Source of the DNA: Castanea sativa
Taxonomy: Eukaryota; Streptophyta; Magnoliopsida; Fagales; Fagaceae
Length of the DNA: 64,000 nucleotides
NCBI RefSeq assembly: GCF_040712315.1
Contig: NC_134019.1
Location: forward strand, 30,843,873 to 30,907,872
Direction: 5' to 3'
Shown here piece by piece: positions 56,338 through 64,000 of the stretch. Under the pieces are notes generated by a model. It saw only the letters and a program-made list of their open reading frames with translations, did not search any database and was not told where the DNA came from. How positions within the stretch are numbered: position 1 is the first letter of the stretch; the number at the start of each line of letters is the position of its first letter. Position numbers and translations under genes: made by a program.

Positions 56338-57975
56338 TTATTTTGATTTATTTTTATTAAATCTTTTCAAAGTTTCTTCAAAACTTATCATAGAATTAGG
56401 TATTTTAACCTTGTCTTCTTTTGTTAAGTTTTTCAAAAACTTGTCAAGATAATCTTCAAACTGCAAATCAGGAGGAGTAGGTTTAGAATACCAATTTTTT
56501 GTAAAAGACGTGGGATTGGGTTTTCCAACAAATCTTTTAATTTCAGGTAAGCTTAAACCATCATCAAAAGCATTTTTTAAAGAATCAGAAGATAATGAGT
56601 CAGAATTTGTGTCTTCATCAGAAACAAATTCTTTCTCATTTCTTGAAATAGCACAAGTAGTGCTTCTAGAAGTAGAAGTTTGCTCGGTTTTAACTTTTAA
56701 ATCAGTAAGCATTTTTTCAATCTTTTCAACAATTGATCCTTGAGAGGTAATTAAATAAAAAATCTTACTCTGAGAAGTTTTAAAGTCAATATTTTTTCTT
56801 TGACTGGGTAAATCAATCAAATGTTTGTCAGGTTTTGAAACAGCAGTTTTTTCAACAATTTTTTCTTCAATACGGTCAAGTTGTTGACCAATAATATGCA
56901 AAGATTCATTAGCAAAATTGTTTTGTTTAATAATGGCAAAAACAGGAGTTTTATCATCAGCAATTTTGAAAGGGGAGGCTTTCACCTCAGTGCTTTCTTT
57001 ATCATTTTTGCAAGTAATCAAAACATTTTCAAGGGGTGGATGATTGGATTTTCTTATTACGTTCAAGTAATTGGTATGAACCTCATTTCTCGAAACATAA
57101 TAATTCTCAAGATAATCAAAAAACAAAATATGTTGTTTTAACAAATTCATTTTTTCTCTCCATTTCCTTTTGATTCTATCTTTTTTAGACTGAGCAAAAG
57201 TACTTTGGTAATACTTCCTTTTATCACGGTTTGCTTTAGAAAAAAATTCATTACTTAAAGCAACCATATCAATTTGGAAAGCAGGGATTTCAAAATCCAT
57301 ATCCATCAAATTTATCACATGCAAATGATTGTAGCAAATAGGAGGAGTTTCAATAGGTGGAAAACCAGATCTAGAAGGAGCATCAGATTTTGCATCTTCT
57401 TCTTCTTCTTGATCACTTTTTGAAGGAAATTCAGGTTTAGTTGAATAATAAGTATTGCTAACTTGGGAATTGTTGCTAGCAACTCCTTTTAGCTTCAGAT
57501 CTCTAGGTTCAAAATTCTTTTTTAAAAATTCATCAACATCAGAGTTTCTTTTAACAAAACTTTCAGATCCAATAAAGGACTTTCTTCCTTCATTGATTCT
57601 TAAAGGTTTGTTAGTAGGAAAACATTTGGTATCATCAAAAAATATTTTAACAGTTCCATCAGTATATTGAGCAATTTTAGTAAGATCAAGTTCATCAAAA
57701 ACAAGTTTAACAGGTGGTGCAACTTGTTCCAAAGTCCATTCTCTGGGAAGAGTATTATCTTGCCATTGAATCATTTTAGGGACTTAGATCTTAGCATCAG
57801 GGGTGGAACAATGAATTAACATAGTTTTTCCAGCAGGATCACGTCCTCTAGACCGAGGAGTTAGCTGGGAATCAAGCAATCTATAAAAAATTCGGTAAAT
57901 AAGAGTAAAAGGATTACTACTATCATCCATATCATAACCAGATGTCAATATATTCAAAGTTAAAGCTTTAATAAG
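56338..57975 (-). pseudogene. Caulimovirid ORF1: movement protein C-terminal half and following region, minus copy M1
   Basis: Read from 57975: IKALTLNILTSGYDMDD, NPFTLIYRIFYRLLDSQL, GKTMLIHCSTPDAKI, then TAA (57784, expected CAA) and VPKMIQWQDNTLPREWTLEQ. The first part is the core of the 30K-superfamily movement protein of caulimovirids. The following 450 codons are open and hydrophilic (SDQEEEEDAKSDAPS; KKDRIKRKWREKMNLLKQHI), probably the linker to the coat protein. FEDYLDKFLKNLTKEDKVKI joins this to the coiled coil, so the coat domain and zinc knuckle are deleted in this copy. Confidence 0.7.
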
Positions 57976-58840
57976 AAAAGGAGTTGATGCTTCTGTGCTA
58001 ATGTGTTTACGTGATGCTAGATTTAAGAAATTTAATGATAGCATTCTTGGCATGATTACTGCTTCTTTGTATGATGGTCCTATTTGCTTTGATTATTATC
58101 CTAATCTTGCTCTTGCTTTGGATGATCCTAATATTATTAAAGCTTTAACTTTGAATATCTTGACTTTTGGTTATGATATGGATGATGATCCTATTATTTC
58201 TTACCGAATTATTAATTGGTAAAAATGATTCTATTGATTTTGATAATTTAACTTATGGTGATATTTTCAGCACTATTAAAAAACTTGGAATTAATATGTT
58301 CAACGATGAAAAATGGTTAAAACAACAGTTAAAAGATAAAAAGAAAGCTAAATATGAAATGAGTAATTTCTGTGAACAATATGGTTTACCTCCTATTGCC
58401 CCTTCCAGGCAAAAATGAAAAAGTAAACATGATAAGGTTTACAAAATTATTCCCGTAAAAAGCATAAAAGATACAGAACCCACTTTGTTAAACCCAATGA
58501 TTTTTATGCTAAAAACAAATCTGTTTTTTGAAAACATGAGAAACAAAGATCAGGTAAAGATAAATGCTTTAACTGTGGTAAATTTGGCAATTTCAGTAAA
58601 AATTGTAACCAAAAGCCTGGTAAATTGAAAAATACGTTCAACAAGTTAAATATTAATAATAATGATCAAAATGAACTATTTCAGATTCTTGAATCTGCTG
58701 CTTCAACTGAATCCTTTCAAGAGGATTTCTCCTCCTCATTTGATTCTAATTATCACCTTGTAGTGATGTTTCTAAATCCCCTAATATTAAACTTGATTGT
58801 AGAAATTACTGTTGTAATGTGATAAAATCTGTTAAAATGT
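57976..58840 (+). pseudogene. Caulimovirid movement-protein core fused to coat-protein C-terminus, plus arm
   Basis: Opposite orientation to the preceding feature. VDASVLMCLRDARFKKFNDS, ILGMITASLYDGPICFDYYP and NIIKALTLNILTFGYDMDD form the 30K movement-protein core. After about 58200, following a frameshift, the sequence jumps to YGDIFSTIKKLGINMFNDEK and a basic stretch. A zinc knuckle CFNCGKFGNFSKNC follows at 58565-58606, with the usual His of CCHC replaced by Asn. The region between movement protein and coat, about 450 codons in the minus copy, is deleted here. Interrupted by stops and shifts. Confidence 0.7.
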
Positions 58841-60039
58841 TAACTAAAAGTAAAGAAAGTGATGATATACTTTTAACAATGATAAGTAAAATTGAAGTCA
58901 AAATTGTTGTTGCTATGATTGATTCTGGTGCTGATGTTAATTGTATTGAAGAATGATTGATCCCTTCCAAATATTTTGGAAAATCTATTGAAAGATTGGT
59001 TTCAGCTAATGGAACAAAAATGAAAATCAAATATGAATTAAATAATGCTCATGTTTGCCATTATAATGTTTGCTTTAAAATCCCTTCTGTGGTCGTTGAA
59101 AACATGACTGATAAAGTGATTCTTGGTTTGCCTTTTATTAACTCTTTATACCCTTTTCTTACTGAAGATGACGGAATTACTACTGATCTTTTTAGACAAA
59201 AAGTAAAATTTTATTTTTCTCAAAGCGTGAAACTCATAATGATAATGCTTTTAATCTTGTTAATAAACATCTTAGCTTCGTTAAACAAAAAGATAGCTCT
59301 AAGAAAACTGGTGGACAACTCTCTAATAATTTGTTGCCAATAATAATTCCTAATTGTCACAAAGTCTTGATGATTGATAGTTACCCCATCAATATTGATG
59401 TTGACTTACATAATGACAAGAACTTTAGTGAAAGGTATATCTTCACCAAAGAATGTCCTACGGATACTACAATTCAAAAAAGGATCCTTTGCACTAGGCT
59501 TTTCACCAAGTCCTTAGCATGGTTCAAACTTGTCCGGAACAAGTCTTTCTCCTACCCTAATATTCCCAAAAATGATCATTGTCATCCTAAAACTTATTGT
59601 CCTGCACAACTAAGATATATTACTATTATACTCTGGCTTTTGAAACATATTTTTCAAAAGAATTTTATTGATAATATTTACTCTCATTTTTCCCAAAAAC
59701 ATTCTATCATTATACTATTGGCTATGGCCAACTGGCTTAACATCTTGTCCCATACTTGGCAAGAGAAAGTAAGATTTAATACTACCACTACTAACTGGAA
59801 TATTATAACTTCTTCGACAATGAAGAGGGACAAGGGGAAAGCACCTACACAGGACTTTCCTCAAGATGAAAGGTTCCCAGCGGGACATCCTTTTGTAATG
59901 CATGAAGGCGCATCTTCTAGAGTAAAATCCAGTAATGCAACATCCCTTCAAGAATTTGTCCCGGTAGAGGTGACATATTCGAGTGGTGATATTATATTAA
60001 CCTTATAAGAAGTATTGAACAAAGAATTGCTATACCAGA
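58841..60039 (+). pseudogene. Caulimovirid module P1: protease to start of second ORF (shortened)
   Basis: KSKESDDILLTMISKIE runs directly into VKIVVAMIDSGADVNCIEE, skipping the coiled coil present in modules P2 and P3 (roughly 430 bp deleted). TGA at 58953 interrupts after the protease motif. Continues NMTDKVILGLPFINSLYPFL, a segment without RT motifs, then MANWLNILS (59724) of the second ORF, cut at GDIILTL after about 100 codons. Confidence 0.7.
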
Positions 60040-61674
60040 ATGGAGTGTAAAAGTAAAGAAAGTGATGATTTACTTTTAACAATGATAAGTAAGATTGAAG
60101 ACCCTAATTTACAGAAAGATTATCTTGACAAGCTTATGAAAAACTTAACAAAAGATGAAAAGGTTAAAAGACCGAAATCTACGATAAGTTTTGAAGAAAC
60201 TCAGAAAAGATTTAATAAAAATAAATTAAAAGAAATAATTGTTAATGATCTTCAACATGAAATAAAAACTGTTAAACAAGAAATAATTCAGTTAAAAAAT
60301 GATGTTAAAACCATTAAACATGATAATGATCATCTTAAAGAAGAATTGTTAATTTTAAATATTGATAAAAACGTGGATAAACACCATTCTGATGATGATG
60401 AGCAAAAAGATGGAGATGAATCCGATCAACAAGCTTCTCCTTCTGGTAATGTTTCTAATCGTGTCTTGATTAATTTGATTGATAATCAATTGTCTCTTGT
60501 TAAACATATGCTGCCTAAATGGTACACTAAAGTCAAAATTGTTGTTGCTATGATTGATTCCGGTGTTGATGTTAATTGTATTGAAGAAGGATTGATCCCT
60601 TCCAAATATTTTGAAAAATCTATTGAAAGATTGGTTTCAGCTAATGGAACAAAAATGAAAATCAAATATGAATTAAATAATGCTCATGTTTGCCATGATA
60701 ATGTTTGCTTTAAAATTCCTTCTGTGCTCGTTGAAAACATGACTGATAAAGTGATTGTTGGTTTGCCTTTTATTAACTCTTTATACCATTTTCCTATTGA
60801 AGATGACGGAATTACTACTGATCCTTTTGGACAAAAAGTAAAATTTGATTTTTGCTTAAAGTGTGAAACTCATATTGGTAATGCTTTTAATCTTGTTAAT
60901 AAACATCTTAGCTTCATTAAACAAAAAGATTGCTCTAAGAAAACCGGTGGACAACTCCCTAATAATTTGTTGCCAACAATAATTGCTAATTGTCACAAAG
61001 TCTTGATGAATGATAGTTACCCCAACAATATTGATGTTGACTTACATAATGACAAGAACTTTAGTGAAAGGTATATCTTCACCAAAGAATGTCCTACGGA
61101 TACTACAATTCAAAAAAGGATCCTTTGCAGCAGGCTTTTCACCAAGTCCTTAGCATGGTTCAAACTTGTTTGGAACAAGTCTTCCTCCTACCCCAATATT
61201 CTCAAAAATGATCATTGTCATCCTAAAACTCATTGTCCTGCACAACTAAGATATATTACTATTATACTCTGGCTTTTGAAACATATTTTTCAAAAGAATT
61301 TTATTGATAATATTTACTCTCATTTTTCCAAAAAACATTCTATCATTATACTATTGACTATGGCCAACTGGCTTAACATCTTCTCCCTTACTCGGCAGGA
61401 GAAAATAAGATTTAATACTACCACCACTAACTGGAATATTATGACTTCTTCGGCAGAGAAGAGGGACAAGGGGAAAGCACATGCACAGGACTTTCCTCAA
61501 GACGAAAGGTTCCAGCGGGACATCCTTTTGTAATGCATGAAGGCGCATCTTCTGGCGTAAAATCTAATAATGCAACATCCCTTCAAGAATTTGTCCCGGC
61601 AGAGGTGACATATTCCAGTGGTGGTATCATATTAACCTTACAAGAAGTATTGAACAAAGAATTGCAATACCAGA
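60040..61674 (+). pseudogene. Caulimovirid module P2: long open fusion of coiled coil, protease and second-ORF start
   Basis: An open frame of 497 codons (60040-61533): KESDDLLLTMISKIEDPNLQ, coiled coil NDLQHEIKTVKQEIIQLK, DDDEQKDGDESDQQ, LPKWYTKVKIVVAMIDSGVD, then the post-protease segment and MANWLNIFS (61360) to KRDKGKAHAQDFPQ. The protease motif has Val for the usual Ala after DSG. The frame ends by a 1-nt loss near 61513. The module length is 1635 bp to the next identical junction (CCAGAATGGAGT). It is a rearranged product, not a normal viral protein. Confidence 0.7.
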
Positions 61675-64000
61675 ATGGAGTCTAAAAGTTATGAAAGTGA
61701 TGATTTACATTTAACAATGATAAGTAAAATTGAATACCCTAATTTACAGAAAGACTGTCTTGACAAGCTTATGAAAAACTTAACAAAAGATGAAAAGGTT
61801 AAAAGACCCAAATCTACGATAAGTTTTGAAGAAACTCTAAAAAGATTTAATAAAAATAAATCAAAAGAGATAACTGTCAATGATCTTCAACATGAAATAA
61901 AAACTGTTAAACAAGAAATAATTTAGTTAAAAAATGATGTTAAAACCATTAAACATGATAATGATCATCTTAAAGAAGAATTGTTAATTCTAAATATTGA
62001 TAAAAACATGGATAAACACCATTCTGATGATGATGAGCAAAAAGACGGAGATGAATCCGATCAACAAGCTTCTCCTTTTGGTAATGTTTCTGATAGTGTC
62101 TTGATTAATTTGATTGATAATCGATTGTCTCTTGTTAAACATATGCTGCCCAAATGGTACACTAAAGTCAAAATTGTTATTGCTATGATTGATTCTAGTG
62201 CTGATGTTAATTGTATTGAAGAAGGATTGATCCCTTCCAAAATATTTTGAAAAATCTATTGAAAGATTGGTTTCAGCTAATGGAACAAAAATGAAAATCA
62301 AATATGAATTAAATAATGCTCATGTTTGCCATGATAATGTTTGCTTTAAAATTCCTTCTGTGGTCGTTGAAAACATTACTGATAAAGTGATTGTTGGTTT
62401 GCCTTTTATTAACTCTTTATACCATTTTCTTACTGAAGATGACGGAATTACTACTGATCTTTTTGGACAAAAAGTAAAATTTTATTTTTCTCAAAGCGTG
62501 AAACTCATAATGATAATGCTTTTAATCTTGTTAATAAACATCTTAGCTTCGTTAAACAAAAAGATAGCTCTAAGAAAACTGGTGGACAACTCTCTGATAA
62601 TTTGTTGCCAACAATAATTCCTAATTGTCACAAAATCTTGATGATTGATAGTTACCCCAACAATATTGATGTTGACTTACATAATGACAAGAACTTTAGT
62701 GAAAGGTATATCTTCACCAAAGAATGTCCTACGTATACTACAATTCAAAAAAGGATCCTTTGCACTAGGCTTTTCACCAAGTCCTTAGCATGGTTCAAAC
62801 TTGTCCGGAACAAGTCTTTCTCCTACCCCAATATTCTCAAAAATGATCATTGTCATCCTAAAACTTATTGTCCTGCACAACTAAGATATATTACTATTAT
62901 TCTCTGGCTTTTGAAACATATTTTTCAAAAGAATTTTATTGATAATATTTACTCTCATTTTTGCAAAAAACATTCTATCATTATACTATTGACTATGGCC
63001 AACTGGCTTAATATCTTCTCCCTTACTTGGCAGGAGAAAGTAAGATTTAGTACTACCATGACTAAGTGGAACATTATGCTTCTTCAGCAGAGAAGATGGA
63101 TAAGGGGAAAGCACCTGCACAGGACTTTCCTCAAGATGAAAGGTTCCCAGTGGGACATCTTTTTGTAATGCATGATAGCGCATCTTCTGGAGTAAAATCC
63201 TGTAATGCAACATCCCTTTAGGAATTTGTCCCGGCAGAGGTGACATATTCCAGTGGTGATTTCATATTAACCTTACAAGAAGTATTGAACAAAGAATTGC
63301 AATTCCGTAATGGAGTCTATAGTGAATTACCAGATTCTATTAAATTCATTCTTGACAACCTTCAAGCTTCCCATTCTTCAAACCACCATAAACTATTCGA
63401 CACAACCATGAGAGCGCTTGAAATTCACCTTGTTAACCTTACTACTCAAATTGTTGACCCTACTACTAAAAATGGAGCCTTTACCGACCAACTTTTTAAT
63501 TACCTTGTTAACCCTCAAAACCATCATGATGAATCAAATTTGATTAGTTAACTCTTTGGCACAGAGGAAATCCATTCAATGGATAGAAATACTATAATGG
63601 GTACTGATTTTTCTAGATAGAGTCTAATAAACCAATCTTTGCTTAAAATTGTTGTTGCCAACTTGCCTCCAGAAGTACAATCTTGTATTTCCGAAAGCAA
63701 GTCTATGTCCAAAGATCTTGATCTTTGGCTTAAACATTTCAAAACCCTTGTTTCTATTGCTCCTACCATTGTTGAACTGGATGGCCCTAATAAAGGCTAC
63801 ATGAAAAAGAAATGAGGGAAATACTTTGGAATCAGTCTTGGAGTACATGAAAAAACTCATCCTTTCCCTGGCCTTTTGATTAATTATGAAGTTGGTTCTG
63901 ATAATGATCCCTTTTGGCTTTCTCAAATGTTTGAATTTGGTTTTATCAAATTCATCAAATTGACGAGTCATGATTAGATTAACCAATTTCCTGATATTAT
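61675..64000 (+). pseudogene. Caulimovirid module P3: coiled coil, protease and longer second ORF, runs off the window
   Basis: Same start as P2. The protease motif is DSSADVNC (Ser for the catalytic-loop Gly). Frameshift near 62249. The second ORF starts at MANWLNIFS (62995) and, unlike P1 and P2, continues through LPDSIKFILDNLQASHSSNH to the right edge at NQFPDII, with stops near 63220, 63548, 63617 and 63813. The missing C-terminus and any second intergenic region would lie beyond the window. Confidence 0.7.

Overview
The window looks like plant nuclear DNA from a dicot, possibly a woody species; that last part is a guess from the repeat families. It is AT-rich with many microsatellites. 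It holds a small tandem family of UGT73-type UDP-glycosyltransferases (scopoletin/flavonoid glucosyltransferase-like), embedded in layers of transposable elements and ending in a rearranged endogenous pararetrovirus. Only one gene reads as intact: the UGT at 24046..25455 (+), 469 codons, with the catalytic His/Asp pair and a complete PSPG box. Three other UGT copies (1892..4598, 18178..19720, 48626..50050) are pseudogenes with independent lesions, and a fifth is a 147-bp C-terminal scrap at 37790..37936.

Layout. 0-1.9 kb: an orphan exon of a TSO1/TCX-like CXC protein (minus strand) and a minisatellite. 1.9-4.6 kb: UGT copy 1, broken by nonsense and frameshift changes, by a 982-bp hAT-like element with an 8-bp target duplication, and by a complete 282-bp TRIM retrotransposon with a perfect 5-bp target duplication. 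4.6-7.65 kb: a flank duplicated near 45.9-48.5 kb, with a copia fragment and a MITE. 7.65-18.08 kb: a full-length but decayed Ty3/Tat retrotransposon (684-bp LTRs, ATTTC target duplication) inserted about 100 bp upstream of UGT copy 2. It carries a four-exon antisense gene whose splice phases are all preserved. 18.1-23.3 kb: UGT copy 2 and its 3' flank with several MITEs. 24.0-28.6 kb: the intact UGT and a paralogous 3' flank split by a hAT-like element. 28.9-34.2 kb: an RNase H-like fragment, another hAT-family copy and a decayed LINE containing a solo LTR. 34-41.6 kb: a SINE, tandem repeats, a reversed Tat-related LTR fragment abutting the UGT scrap, a CACTA terminus and a second copy of the copia fragment. 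41.6-45.9 kb: AT-rich DNA with a degenerate repeat array. 45.9-50.7 kb: UGT copy 4 with a MULE-like and a hAT-like insertion in its upstream flank.

50.7-64 kb is the most unusual part. It is a caulimovirid (florendovirus-like) endogenous element made of deleted copies in a head-to-head inverted arrangement: two copies on the minus strand (51.5-57.97 kb), and a movement/coat fragment plus three tandem protease-to-second-ORF modules on the plus strand (57.98-64 kb). Movement protein, coat zinc knuckle, aspartic protease and a second ORF are recognisable. I find no reverse transcriptase or RNase H in any copy. A pararetroviral-type leader (TATA box, then AATAAA about 220 nt later) lies at the end of the minus-strand arm and points at the 3' end of UGT copy 4.

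Working together: only the intact UGT is likely to make an enzyme. The rest records duplication followed by insertional and mutational decay. Paralogous flanks supply empty sites that confirm several insertions. The inverted viral arms and the antisense-pointing leader are plausible small-RNA sources, which is inference.
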